Assembly: GCA_037974665.1 (NCBI GenBank)
Contig: CM075769.1
Span: 20,672,139 to 20,736,138 of the forward strand
DNA from: Ehretia macrophylla
Lineage: Eukaryota; Streptophyta; Magnoliopsida; Boraginales; Ehretiaceae
DNA length: 64,000 nt
Reading direction: 5' to 3'
Shown one piece after another: positions 23,146 to 35,139 of the stretch. The position numbers and the translations under genes are program-made. Within the stretch, counting starts at the first letter, position 1. The number at the start of each line of letters is the position of its first letter. The notes under the pieces were generated by a model. That model ran no database searches and was not told where the DNA came from. It saw only the letters and a list, made by a program, of their open reading frames with translations.

Positions 23146-25437
23146 TGTAATGCCCCAACTCAACCCTACCTACGATCAGTCAGGACGCAATGGAATTTTG
23201 GCAGTATAACAACAGTAACACGGACATCAGGGCTCTAAAGAAACCCTTTAGAACATCATACAACCAACTCCATAAATCACCAACCAACTCCACAATTAGG
23301 TTATCAACATACAATGCAACCGGAATAAACTTTAAACATTCTTTCACCATTTCATCCATAAGTTATATGCCTCCGTTCCAACATTATACATAGGCTATAT
23401 TATACATTGCAAAATAGATTATACACCAGTCTAGCAACCTAATCATGTTTGAAAGAAAGACTACTAAACTAGCATAGTATAAATCTTATAATTGAGTAAG
23501 TTATACAGTATTACATATTACAATAACTAAGACAAACTCATGGCAATGACTCCGGCACATAAGACTCGTCTACATAAAGCACATTCTCAGCTTCCTGAGG
23601 CATGTACTCGTATTCCTGTTCAGTAACTCCTGTATGCATATAAAGAATGAGAGTGAGCTTATATAAAATAAGCCAAGTGAGGATTCGATAGATCTTTTAA
23701 AATTATTTTCCATACTCCTTGGAAATCATCCTTTGAGTAGTAAACATATAATAAACATCAATAACAATATAAGCACAACAATAATAATAACCAATCAATA
23801 AGGATACTCTAGTTGGTGTAGCTCCAAACGCCATCACGATCTCAACTATCTTCTTATAACTCCCCATTACACACACACCCGAGGTACCTCACTTGCCCCT
23901 CCCTCCATGGCACTTCCGCCCATGCGAGCTGGGGATAGTCTATGATAGTCATGCCGTTATCAACCCGACAGCCCAACGCTGCCCGAGAGGTAGCACACAC
24001 ATACCAAGACTCATGACAATAATAATAATCATTCATATCACATGAGGACAACAAAGTAGGTTGCCTATCTCCCGACTTCATCAATAATCAATCAGTTAAC
24101 ATCATTTCAACAACATAACATCAGATAATCAATTAACAACTCAACAACTAAGTTAGATGACAAAGTTGGCCATCCAATTTAACATGCATTAATCCACTCA
24201 ACCAAACCCGAATCTAACCAATAATAACCCATGGTTCAACCACTCAAACACCACCCAAACAACTAAAGACATTATTTCAACATTTAAAGAAAAACTACTC
24301 AAACTTCTAAAAGTCATAACTTACAATCTACTAATCTAATCACCTCTAAACTAGTTTCTATCACTCACCCACTTAAGCAACTACATTAGTCCCCTCGGAA
24401 ACCAATCACAATCTATCCAAAACAAGCCCAACAACCCTAAAACCTCAATGCACCATGGCTGATTTTTTTGGACTTTCACCACTACATCACAATCAAAATT
24501 TCGGCATTACAACATTACTACCATGTATTTAACAAACTTTTAGAAGCTAACAGCAATCAATTCCAACCACCACAACTCCATTAAATCAACAACAAGCAAA
24601 TAACTCAATTTTAATACCCAAAAAATAGAAATACATGCTACAACCGTTCAAAACTTATATAAACAAAAATAAATGATCTTTAGCATCTACTGAGCAATAT
24701 TCTAACATCAATTCAACATTTCAACGGCTAAAAATTCAATTATATTAATTGACATAAAAATAGCATTTTGAGATCTAGAATTTTTCTCTCACCATTAATG
24801 TTATATGATGCAAGAAAGGTGTAGAATGGATGCCCAACAAGTGCCATCAAACTTTGGATGAAGAAGTTTGGCTTTGTATTGCAATTTCTATGAGAAAAAT
24901 TGATCAAAAACTAAACAAAAATGGCCTTGGGAGTTTCGTCCATGAGTGTGTGTGTTTGTGGTGTTTTGAGCTTTGTTTTGTGAAGTATTATGCATATTAT
25001 GTATTTAAAAGCCAAGTCAAATAAAAAAAATGCTAAGGTCAAAGTTAGTATTTTAGTTTTTTAATTATTTTCTAGTCTTTTAATTCTATTTCTTGAATAT
25101 TTTTGCTCAAAACAAGTATTCAACACTTAGACTATTTTTAGGTAGTTTATTTTAGGTGACAAAAATTTTCACATGCAAAGACTCTCATCCGACTCGGTTA
25201 AAAACGCGATTTTTGCAAAAGAAAATGTAAAAACCTTTAAAATTTCTAATCCGATTCAAAATTTGTTTTAATCAGACACGGGTCTATTAATATCCGAGAA
25301 CTAGGTTTTAAGACGTTTAAAACACCCGTGTAAAAAATTTAGCGGACGTGTGTTCAAAATACTATTCACAAAAACCGTCGATAAAATTTCTGATGCCGAT
25401 TTTGATGAAAATTTCATGAATGCACACTTAGCATGTA

Positions 25438-26249
25438 TGATACGAACCTGGTCAACATGTGCCCAGACCCAACACCAAGATTGGTAAAACAAACCCAAGA
25501 CCTTTCAAGAATGGATGGAACCGCGACCCTTTGCCTAGCAAGACAAGAACCTTGGTATAGTGAATATGATGGAAACCGCGACCCGTTGCTTAGCAAAGCA
25601 AGAACCTTGGTATGGTGAAGACGCCACAAACGGGGATGGAAATCCGCTTGATAAGTCAAGGTTGAACGCCACAAGGAATCCCTTGATAAGTTCGAAAGAG
25701 TCTCTTGGAGAACTCAAGGAGAATAATCTCACAATTTAATTTCAGAATTGTCTAACTTTATTATCACAAAGAGTGCCTTATATAGGCAATAACAAATAAG
25801 TATCCTGCTTGGAAAAGGACTCCTAAACCCTAGCCCAAGTAGGAAAAACGTGAATAGTAACTAGGTCAAAGGAAACAAACTTGGAGACCAAGAAAAGACT
25901 CCTATTAACTATTCATGTGAATAGTGACGTGAATAGTAACTAAAAAGGAAGCAAACTTGCAGCCCAAGAAAAGCTCCTTTCTAGTGTGAACACCTAATCT
26001 TGCAGCCCAAGAAAGTCTCTCTCTTAGTGTGAACACCTAAATTTGTCTATAGGAAATTAAACTAAAACTGAAAACTAAAACTAGGATAAAATTACAAAGA
26101 AATCAAATCTTGACTAAATCTTCAAATCTTCTTGAAACTTCTTGAAGAATCTTGAAGTTCTTGAATCTTGAAAATAGAATCTTGACTTGAATCTTTGCTG
26201 GAAAATTCATCCAAAAGGTGCAATGAATGTGGATGGCTGGTTCGCATCA
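25438..26249 (-). repeat. E4 3' LTR (left)
   Basis: This is an 812-bp LTR, TGATACGAACC...TTCGCATCA. A TATATAGGC-containing stretch near 25780 could be promoter-related in the other direction. It is one base different from 29303-30114. Confidence 0.95.
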
Positions 26250-28361
26250 TTCCCCCCCTCTTGAGAAGGATTTGTCCTCAAATCCTCCAGGTTCAAAGAC
26301 CAGCCTTGGTGGTAGACCATATGGCATGTCCTTGGGAAACACTTTCTCAAAATCCTGCAAGAGAGAAACAACAACACTAGGCAATGCAGTGTCAAGTTGG
26401 TTAAATTTTAAAAGAGACTCTTTGTACATGAGTACAATCATTGGCCATTTTGAGATCAAAACTCTCTTAACCTCACTTGCTTTTGCATAAAAATTACTTT
26501 GTTTTCTCTCTGTTTTTACCTCATTGGCCGAGTTCTTTTCTCTCCTTACCTCCTCTTCAGATTCGGCCTTACTTTTCTTTTCACTCTCATTCTTTTGCTC
26601 TCTCAAATTATTTTGATCACTCAAATTATTTTGTTCACTCAAGTTCTTTTGATCACTCAATTTTTGTAACCTCACTTGATCCTCATAAACTTGTTTTGGT
26701 GTCATCGGAACTAGAGTGATTGTCCGCTGATTGAACACAAATGAATATTTGTTGGTGAAGCCATCATGCTGCACACGTCGATCAAATTTCCCAAGTCTTT
26801 CTAATAGAAGATATCCAGCATGCATTGGAACCACATCGCACAATACTTCATCTTCATATTTTCCAATGCGAAACGGCACCACAACCTGTTTTGTAACGCT
26901 TATCTCACCACAATCATTCAACCATTGCAGCTTGTATGGACGTGGATGCTTAATTGTTATGAGCCTTAGCTTTTCAACCATGGAAGAACTACCAACATTA
27001 GTGCAACTACCATCATCAATAATAACACTACCTACCTTGTCTTTCACATGACAACGAGTGTGAAAGATGTTCTCACATTGTGCTACATCTTCCTCTTCTT
27101 TAGCTTGCAGGTTTAAGGCTTGTTGTGCCACTAGTCCAAGCATCTCTCCATGATCTGCCCCAAACTTCTCTGCTCCCATTGCGGTGTCCTCTAGTATGGG
27201 CATGTCATCAGAATATGTTTTGTCTTCAGATTCAATCTCACCACTTTCCAAGACTACTATTGCTCGCTTGTTTGGGCATTGGCTTGCTATGTGTCCTCGT
27301 CCCTGACATGTAAAACATTGAATCTCACTATATCGCGTCATAGTAGAGGTTGTATTACCTTGAGAGGTCATGGCAATGGTGGATGGTTTGAGCTCGGGCT
27401 TGGCCTTGGAAGTAGATGGATTTTCTTCATCCTTTAGGTAACTTGTCCTCCAAGGTGAAGGTGATGCACTCAAGTATTGTAGTGCTTGTCTTGGTCGTGT
27501 ACCACCCCTCTTGAGTTGCTTCTCCACTTTAATTGCTTTATGCACCAAATCCTCTAATTCCACATAATGATGCAACTTTATAGTGTTAGCAATCTCTTGA
27601 TTTAGCCCATTCAAGAATCTGGCCATTGTTGCCTCTCGATCTTCCTCCACATTGGCTTTAATCATAGCCATCTTCATCTCTTTATAATATTCATCAACAC
27701 TCTTATTACCTTGATGAAGACCTTGCAGCTTGAGGTATAAATGTCGATAGTAATGACTTGGTACAAATCGTTGCCTCATCACTCTCTTCATCTCATCCCA
27801 AGTTGCAATAAAACGATCTCCATTCCGCCTTCTATTGATGCACAACTGATCCCACCAAACAATAGCATAATCAGTAAATTCAATTACAGCAAGTTTTACC
27901 TTTTTCAGTTCAGCATAGTTATGACAATCAAAAACCAACTCCATCTTATTCTCCCACTCAAGATATGCTTCAGGATCACTCCTTCCTTGAAAAGCAGGAA
28001 TCTTTATCTTGATGCTTCCTAAATTGTTATCAATACGGTTCCTAGCTTCTCGATCTCGTCCATGTCTCCCATGGCTGGCCATTGACATCCTATCAAGTTC
28101 CTCATCTATACCTTCTTCTTCAAATTCATCCACAACTTCAATTTCTCTTCGATGCAACATGTTCCTCCGTGGTGCGTTTGGAGCAACTGGTGGCTGCACC
28201 CTTGGTGTTCTCTGTTCTACCCTATCCATCCTCTCATGTAGTTGATCAAATTCAGCCCTCATCATTCGTCTCATCTCTCCCAACAAAGCTTGCATCTGTA
28301 AATTTGGAACAGCAGCTTGTTGACCTCCTTCGTTAGTGTTGTCTGCTTGATTTTGAGACAT
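26247..28361 (-). CDS. gag: E4 Gag with protease-like region, 704 aa, open frame
   Basis: It starts at the ATG 28359-28361. Visible parts: a charged coiled-coil-like N-terminus (about residues 22-55), the retrotransposon Gag domain (about 117-285, with YAIVWWDQL and VDEYYKEM), one CCHC knuckle (C349, C352, H357, C362) and a retropepsin-like segment with IIDDGSC at 447-453. A linker of repeated NLSDQ/NLSEQ units (567-590) follows. Gag packages the RNA. The protease loop reads D-D-G rather than the usual D-S/T-G, so protease activity is doubtful. After GLPP (682-685) the RT domain is missing and the frame runs out through former pol-end sequence in another frame, stopping inside the LTR edge. 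Confidence 0.92.
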   Translation of the reverse strand: MSQNQADNTNEGGQQAAVPNLQMQALLGEMRRMMRAEFDQLHERMDRVEQRTPRVQPPVAPNAPRRNMLHRREIEVVDEFEEEGIDEELDRMSMASHGRHGRDREARNRIDNNLGSIKIKIPAFQGRSDPEAYLEWENKMELVFDCHNYAELKKVKLAVIEFTDYAIVWWDQLCINRRRNGDRFIATWDEMKRVMRQRFVPSHYYRHLYLKLQGLHQGNKSVDEYYKEMKMAMIKANVEEDREATMARFLNGLNQEIANTIKLHHYVELEDLVHKAIKVEKQLKRGGTRPRQALQYLSASPSPWRTSYLKDEENPSTSKAKPELKPSTIAMTSQGNTTSTMTRYSEIQCFTCQGRGHIASQCPNKRAIVVLESGEIESEDKTYSDDMPILEDTAMGAEKFGADHGEMLGLVAQQALNLQAKEEEDVAQCENIFHTRCHVKDKVGSVIIDDGSCTNVGSSSMVEKLRLITIKHPRPYKLQWLNDCGEISVTKQVVVPFRIGKYEDEVLCDVVPMHAGYLLLERLGKFDRRVQHDGFTNKYSFVFNQRTITLVPMTPKQVYEDQVRLQKLSDQKNLSEQNNLSDQNNLREQKNESEKKSKAESEEEVRREKNSANEVKTERKQSNFYAKASEVKRVLISKWPMIVLMYKESLLKFNQLDTALPSVVVSLLQDFEKVFPKDMPYGLPPRLVFEPGGFEDKSFSRGGE
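26250..26285 (-). promoter_or_regulatory. E4 polypurine tract and AGGA-loop stem
   Basis: The plus-strand C run at 26251-26258 abuts the LTR, giving a sense purine tract. A perfect 7-bp stem, 26268-26274 (GGATTTG) with 26279-26285 (CAAATCC), flanks TCCT on the plus strand, so the sense loop is AGGA. This parallels the stems beside the tracts of E1, E2 and E5, although the stem sequence is different. Confidence 0.8.
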
Positions 28362-29302
28362 GATTATTTTTCACTCCCTCACGTGTTTCACTCAACTCAA
28401 TTTGGCTTTTATCCTCTATTAATCTCACACACACTGCCTTTTACCACTCGTATTCTTCTTTAAGTTCTCTAGAAACTAATCAAGAATATCAAGAAGGGAT
28501 CCAAAGCAGCGTAACAAATCTGTCACGAAATCTGAATTTTCGTTTTTTTGAATTTTTTTGAATTTTTTTTTTTTTTTTGCAAACAGTCCTCTAAGACGTG
28601 GGGAACAAGATTAGAACCAAGAGTTAAGACAAAGAAGGAAAAAGAAACCTTTTTTTTTTTTTTTTGAACAAAAAGGAAAAAGAAACCTAGAGTGATTAGA
28701 AAAGTTAAAGAAAATCTATGCAAAAACACAAAAACGCCCAAAAACCCTTGTAAACGATTGATTTAGACCCTAAGAGGGTGGTGCCCACAGCATAGCTGTG
28801 GGTTATGCTCAAAACGACGTTTTCCTTTAGAAAAGTTTGGCCTCGCAGGCTATTTCAACCAAAAAAAATTTACTGTTCACTGTTTTCCGATTTTTCAGCT
28901 CCGAACTATTTTTTTTTTCTCTCTCTTTTCTTTCTTTTCTTGACTTTTCAGAAACGAAAACAATGAGCAAGTCACAAGAATTCAAATTTAGAAGCACAAG
29001 AAAACGGAATTGAAGCAAGAAACGGGTTTGACAAGCAAACAAGAAACGAAATTGAAAAAGAAAACAAGACACGGAATTTAGACACAACTAAAAATGAGGA
29101 ATTCAAGAAAAAGGAATTGAAAACTAGAAAGACACAGAATTGAAAAACTAGCAAGAACAAGGAATCAAGAAAAGGAATTGAAACAAGACTCAATCAAGAA
29201 CGAATAAAGGAATTTAAATACCTAAACCTAGACACACGAATTGACCAAGAAAACAAGAAAAAAGATAGGCAAACCTGATAAACCTAAGCTCTGATTACCA
29301 AC
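28362..29302 (-). promoter_or_regulatory. E4 leader with primer-binding site
   Basis: This untranslated leader is rich in T and A runs (28549-28580, 28651-28666) and GAATTGAAA-like low-complexity sequence. The primer site is TGGTAATCAGAGC (complement of 29288-29300), two bases from the LTR. It looks like the initiator-tRNA-Met site with one extra A. No coding region was recognised here. Confidence 0.8.
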
Positions 29303-30114
29303 TGATACGAACCTGGTCAACATGTGCCCAGACCCAACACCAAGATTGGTAAAACAAACCCAAGACCTTTCAAGAATGGATGGAACCGCGACCCTTTGCC
29401 TAGCAAGACAAGAACCTTGGTATAGTGAATATGATGGAAACCGCGACCCGTTGCTTAGCAAAGCAAGAACCTTGGTATGGTGAAGACGCCACAAACGGGG
29501 ATGGAAATCCGCTTGATAAGTCAAGGTTGAACGCCACAAGGAATCCCTTGATAAGTTCGAAAGAGTCTCTTGGAGAACTCAAGGAGAATAATCTCACAAT
29601 TTAATTTCAGAATTGTCTAACTTTATTATCACAAAGAGTGCCTTATATAGGCAATAACAAATAAGTATCCTGCTTGGAAAAGGACTCCTAAACCCTAGCC
29701 CAAGTAGGAAAAACGTGAATAGTAACTAGGTCAAAGGAAACAAACTTGGAGACCAAGAAAAGACTCCTATTAACTATTCATGTGAATAGTGACGTGAATA
29801 GTAACTAAAAAGGAAGCAAACTTGCAGCCCAAGAAAAGCTCCTTTCTAGTGTGAACACCTAATCTTGCAGCCCAAGAAAGTCTCTCTCCTAGTGTGAACA
29901 CCTAAATTTGTCTATAGGAAATTAAACTAAAACTGAAAACTAAAACTAGGATAAAATTACAAAGAAATCAAATCTTGACTAAATCTTCAAATCTTCTTGA
30001 AACTTCTTGAAGAATCTTGAAGTTCTTGAATCTTGAAAATAGAATCTTGACTTGAATCTTTGCTGGAAAATTCATCCAAAAGGTGCAATGAATGTGGATG
30101 GCTGGTTCGCATCA
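29303..30114 (-). repeat. E4 5' LTR (right)
   Basis: This is the 812-bp partner of 25438-26249, same length and one base different, followed by the duplication ATGTA at 30115-30119. Confidence 0.95.
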
Positions 30115-30220
30115 ATGTAATAGGAATATAAATCACAGAATTAGCACATTCTAACTCATATAACACATAAACAGGTCAAATCACACAAATCTAAGCAAAG
30201 ACGAAATCTGGGGTCTCACA

Positions 30221-30578
30221 CAACATATCCGCCCTGAACGATATGGTTACAACCATTGATACAAGATACATGATATAATACTTGATAATCCACGAATAAT
30301 CAACTGATAAACACACAAATGATGAAGAACAAAGTAGGATGCCCCTCGAGCACACAAGCAATAATAATCAATGCAATCAACCTTTGAATAAACAATATAA
30401 CTATTAAGAATATCCACGCACTTCTAGTTGGCAAGCAACACAAGAAAAAGAGCATATCAACTAGAATTCTAGTCATAATTACAAGTTAAACTCAAGCATG
30501 ACTTGTTTAGTTTAGTTATCAACCTTAATATTCACTAAAAGCTCTGAAACAACACAGGGACATAATTCATTAAGTGTA
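30221..30578 (-). repeat. Z element, second LTR, part 2
   Basis: This resumes the Z LTR after the W solo LTR and matches the reverse of about 41480-41860. It is cut at GTGTA (30574-30578), the target site of the Athila-like element, and resumes at 37988. Confidence 0.75.
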
Positions 30579-32096
30579 TGATGTGACTGTATTTGCAGCA
30601 CTCAAACCTTGGTATTTGTACTACATTTGCATCTTAACTTTAGGATAAATTCAACACTTTGATATTTTCAATACAATGTAGGAGAATACCGGAAAGTGAA
30701 AGTTTAAACCTAAAATGATCCAAATTACAAGTCAAGAAGTAGGAACGGGGAAGCACGGGAACCAGTGGAAGAATGGAGTTCATAGAGAATAAATTTGGCC
30801 GAAGGTAGTACAAAATCATACTCGGAACATTGACCTGGATGATCTTGAATAGTGACATATGTCCGTTTTTTATGAATCATACCAGTTTTTCAAGTAGAAA
30901 TGGCCTTCTGAGCAAAAATAATTTAATTCGGGGATTTTGGTTATTTTTAATCAATTTTTGAGTTAATTCTAGTTAGTTTTAGTTTTAGTTTTAGTTGTAT
31001 TTAATTAATTAGTAGGATACGGGGAAAATCCCACCTAGGTAGTTCTTATTCGGGGAAATTTTGCCCGAATAGCTACTATTAGGGAAAAGTCCGACCCATG
31101 TAGTTATTATCCGGGGGAGGTTCTGCCCGAATAGCTTTTAATAAGAAAGCTCTTATTCGGGGAAAACTTAACCCTAGTAGTTCTTATTCAGGAGAAACTT
31201 ATCCCTAGTAGTTCTTATTCGTGGAAAATTAGCTCTGCCCAAATAGCTACTTTGTGTCAGACCTCTGCTCATATTTCAGGGATCAGAAATATGCGTTCAT
31301 CAATATGGGGGAGCCTTTCTTGACTCTCTTTTATTTACATAACTCGTATTTATTTATGTCTAAGTAGATTGATATCTAGGGGTGAATATTGTAAATGATA
31401 GTATTTTAATATGTGGCCTCGGATTTAGCTTATTCAATTCATATTGCAATGTATGGCTTGTTTTAATTCAGTATTCATACGTAATGCTTTTAAAGTAGAT
31501 GTCATGAATGCTTTACTTTCGTACCATAATATTATACTTGTAGTTGATATTGTGATTGCATTACTTTAGTGTCATATAATTGTTTTAACCATGAGTCTAT
31601 AGGTTGTACCATAGACTCCATTAAACTATAGGTTATACCATCGTTTCTATTTGTAAGGTTAATTCCTTAGTTTAGTTTGCCTTGTTGTACTTGGTTAAAA
31701 TAAGCTAAGTAGATTAACTAGGTCTATAGCATTTAGCTTCACCGGGTATATGCTTTTAGCTTAAGCCCTTGCAGAATTAGATAACCTAGATACCTAGTCT
31801 ATATTAATTACCTCATTTACATATTCCAACCCCTAGATCACTACCCCTCGTATTCAACTAATAGTTAGTTTAACTTAGATAACATAGTTAGTTGTAGTTT
31901 AATTTACACTCTGATTACCAACCTGTCACTTAAGCATTTTAAACACTTTCACTCTACTTCACTAACTTAACTAACGAGCTTCCTTGTGGTACGATTCCGC
32001 ACTCAGAGCATACCACACTACGAAGATCCGTGCACTTGCGGGTATTTAAACTTGGTCTATTTTACACTTTTCACACAACCACCTCACAAGACATCA
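30579..32096 (+). repeat. Athila-like 5' LTR
   Basis: This 1518-bp repeat, TGATGTGACTG...AAGACATCA, contains an internal tandem block near 31015-31245. Its last 120 bp recur at 37848-37982 with several differences. Confidence 0.82.
31015..31245. repeat. Tandem TAGTTCTTATTCGGGG units
   Basis: Five imperfect copies of a 30-50-bp unit start TAGTT(C/A)TTAT(T/C) and contain CCCGAATAGCT or CCCTAG. They lie inside the Athila-like LTR. Confidence 0.7.
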
Positions 32097-32284
32097 AGTT
32101 TTTGGCATCGTCGTCGGGGAAGCACGGTATAGTTAATTTTTGATAAAAGTATATGTGAATCTGTTTAAGTGTTTATTTTATTTGCTTTAATTTTTTTTTA
32201 AAAAGTGTTGGAAAAATTTGAATTGATTGAAATATGACTCATTTTGATGTTTCATCCAATCAATGTACTTTTAATGACACAACC
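32097..32284 (+). promoter_or_regulatory. Athila-like primer site, leader and start of gag remnant
   Basis: TGGCATCGTCGTCGGGGA at 32103-32120 resembles the plant tRNA-Asp primer site (TGGCGCCGT.GCCGGGGA), with several differences. An ATG at 32234 opens a frame that runs to the insertion point at 32284. After removing the inserted LTR, the frame continues without shift into the zinc knuckle at 36971. The capsid part of gag is therefore missing. Confidence 0.7.
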
Positions 32285-33112
32285 TGTGACGCCCAGACCT
32301 GGCATATAGATTTTTAATTAGAAATTTGCATATTTATTTTTCTAAATTGCATATTTATTTTATTGAATTGCATTTTAATTAGATTTTTAATCCGAAAATT
32401 TTACTTATCATTATTAACTATAATTATTAAATTAAGTAATAAAATTTCATGAAACAACTACTTTATTATTTTAGGAGAAACAATTAGTTAATATTTTGTT
32501 ATTGTAATTATTTTAATTATGTTTAAACGATTTGTCGTGATATTTATTATTCAATTTGTTTAAACTTATTCTACATATCTTTAAATTAACTTGTTTTACT
32601 ATTAAATGCAAGTTAGGCCCGGAAATTGAATAAACTATTCTAATTGATTTATTTTATGATCTATTTATCTAGACTATGTTTAATGTTTTACAAGAATAAT
32701 CAATCTAGTAGTTTTATTAATTATGAGTATCTTAATTTTAATTAAGTGATTGTTGTCTATTAACTGAATTGCTAAAACTATAAGATTAAACTTGATTGGC
32801 TTGATTTAATTATACTTATATATATTTAAAAAAAAAAAGAAGAGAAACGACTCACACACACACGGCTGCATATCAAACCACACAAAAATTTTATCTCACC
32901 CACTCTCAACTACTCACACACGCATAGCCACACAAAACCACCAACTCTGATTCTTCATCTCTCTCACGCGACACACACACACAGGTGCCTCACCAACATA
33001 TCAAAACCTCTCTTCACCACTAGTATACCATCGGGCAGAGAGAGAGAGAGTAGGGAACCAGTGTTAGTCGCGGTAAGGAGAAGGAAGTTTAGGCAGATTT
33101 GTAGCAGCCGCG

Positions 33113-33115
<3 letters not shown>

Positions 33116-33175
<60 letters not shown>
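33116..33175. repeat. (AG)30 microsatellite
   Basis: A clean 60-bp AG repeat lies inside the LTR about 830 bp from its start, with shorter CA and AG runs nearby (32855-33050). Confidence 0.95.
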
Positions 33176-33179
<4 letters not shown>

Positions 33180-35086
33180 TGCAGCTTTGGCGAAGAAACA
33201 GAAGAGAAAATAACAATTTTTATTTAGGGAACGGAGCCTCTCGTCAGACGGCAAGCTCGACGTAAGGGCAGAAATCATATCTGAAACGGGGACTTAATTC
33301 ATGTGAGGGATTTGTGTATTTTAGCATTCATTTCGTGCATATAATTTGCTATTCTGAAAATCATAATTTAATATACAATTCCTAAATTCAATGTTGTAAG
33401 AATGTGTGAATTACAATTTGATATGTGTTTCGGAAGTGAAATTTTGAATGGGTAACATCTTTATTGAAAATTGATGTTGTTTGGTTAAAAGGTAGGACTG
33501 CATGTTAAGTGTTTGAGATTAAGTCTCAAAGAAGTTGTTGTATAAACTAACCAAAGGGGCTAAGTTGCTAAAATTTAAGCAGGCAAGTTGGTGTTTTGTT
33601 TTGTGGAAGTGTGTAAGAATATTAGCGGCCTTCGGCCAATCTGAATCAGCGCCGACAGTGGGCCGGCGCTGGACAGCTCCGGCAGGCCACTGCTAGCAGT
33701 GGACTGCCGATGTTAGACCTTCCGTTTGGCTTGTGTTGTACGTATATAATCTATGATTATAGGGAGGATGGTCAAGCATGTTATAAGTGTGATATTATTT
33801 GAATTACAAGCTTCTTGATTTAGTATATTACTGTGAATCACATGATTATAATAAAACTAGTTGAATTGCTGGGTATTGTTATGAATCAATTAGTTGTAAT
33901 GTAGTCAGTAGGAGTTGGAAGGTCTTGGCTTAAGGGGAAATGTGTCACCTTGACATTTGTTATTGATCCAAGATATGTTTTGAGATATGAAAGCTTAGAC
34001 TTATGCTCATGTAATGAAATTAGTTGAAATATGATTAATGTGTTTAGCCTTATTATGAATTAACAATGTGAGAGTTTTATTAAAATGCTTAGTTTAATTA
34101 TTTCGTTAAAATTGGATGTCAAGTACTAGTCTAGGATATGTTTAAGATGTGAAGGTTTAAATTCATTCATGTTTCAAGTAGGTAGTTGAGATAGGGCTAA
34201 TTAGTTAAACCTACTTATGTGTCAGAAATGTTAAACCTTCTTAAGTGCTTAGCTTAACTAATTTGGCTAGTGAGTGAATATTTGGAGTTAAGGAAGAGTT
34301 TGATCTTCGCACATGACAGTGACCTTAGGATCAAGTGCAGAATTTGGATTAAGGTTACTATAACATGAATTGTGAAGTAAGGGACCAAACGTGTTACTAA
34401 TCCATATCATCTTAAAGTAAAATATGTTATATGAGATGATTCCAACTTTATAAAAGTGTAGCATATTAATAAATGTAATATGTGTCAAAAGGTATTATAT
34501 GTTATCTATGTGCTTAAAAGGGTCGAATTCTAAATTAAGTCTATGCCTAGCCATTCAAGAATAAGCTAAGTTATGAGAACACGAAGTATACCGGAACATA
34601 TCTTCCAACTTTATAATAAAGTATATTTAAAATAGTGAAACTTTGAAAGAATAATAGCTAATGTAAAGATAATGATTATTACATGCTAATTGAGCTATAA
34701 AGAGTAGTTTAAGGTAGTGGTTAAACTTGAGAGTAATTATCATGTAAATAAAGTCGGTGACTGTTGAATAGTTAGGCTAAAATGATATCCGTTGCTGAAA
34801 ACTTTGCTTCTTTATCCTTTCATGGGCTAAAGCTTAAATTAATAACATTTGTTCATGTATATAATTAATAAGGGACTTAGTGAACCTTAGTTTAAAAAGG
34901 CATGGTTACTTTAATCCTACAAACAATTAGTTGCCATCTAGCTCACAGTTGCCTTTCTACTGTTGACTTGATTCATACGCTTCACGTAAGCTGTTGTTGC
35001 TCAATAATACTTAATTGTTACATGAATAGTTGAGTTACGTGTTTAGTTGAAAATCAATGACTAATTGATTCTATTGTTATATATAT

Positions 35087-35111
35087 GAGGACAACCTACT
35101 TTGTTGTCCTC
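35087..35111 (+). other. LTR hairpin GAGGACAAC / GTTGTCCTC, loop CTACTTT
   Basis: A perfect 9-bp stem surrounds CTACTTT. Related LTRs keep the loop while the stem changes in a paired way (see 4533-4557). Confidence 0.65.
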
Positions 35112-35139
35112 ATTTCTATGCCTTTTGAAATAAATGTTT

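Larger units (their letters stand above)
25438..30114 (-). mobile_element. E4, young non-autonomous gag-only Gypsy element
   Basis: This 4677-bp element has two 812-bp LTRs that differ by a single base that I could find (T at 26024 versus C in the right copy). It has a perfect duplication ATGTA (25433-25437, 30115-30119), a polypurine tract and a primer site. It encodes one long frame for Gag plus a protease-like region and then ends; RT, RNase H and integrase are absent. The remains of the pol stop region next to the polypurine tract show that this is an internal-deletion derivative. It is the youngest insertion in the window by LTR identity and must have been moved by enzymes supplied in trans. 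Confidence 0.93.
23146..30220 (-). repeat. W-type solo LTR, split by E4
   Basis: After removing E4 and one copy of its duplication, this is about 2.39 kb and matches the E1 LTR (1-2215). The ends are TGTAATGCCCC and GGGGTCTCACA. The flanks are TAACA (23141-23145) and CAACA (30221-30225), a duplication with one mismatch. No internal region is present, so it is a solo LTR. The CTACTTT-type hairpin is at 24047-24065. Confidence 0.85.

Noticed and set aside
33116-33175. Functional GAGA promoter
   Set aside because: The (AG)30 tract sits in an LTR and could be ordinary slippage; nothing else supports a promoter.
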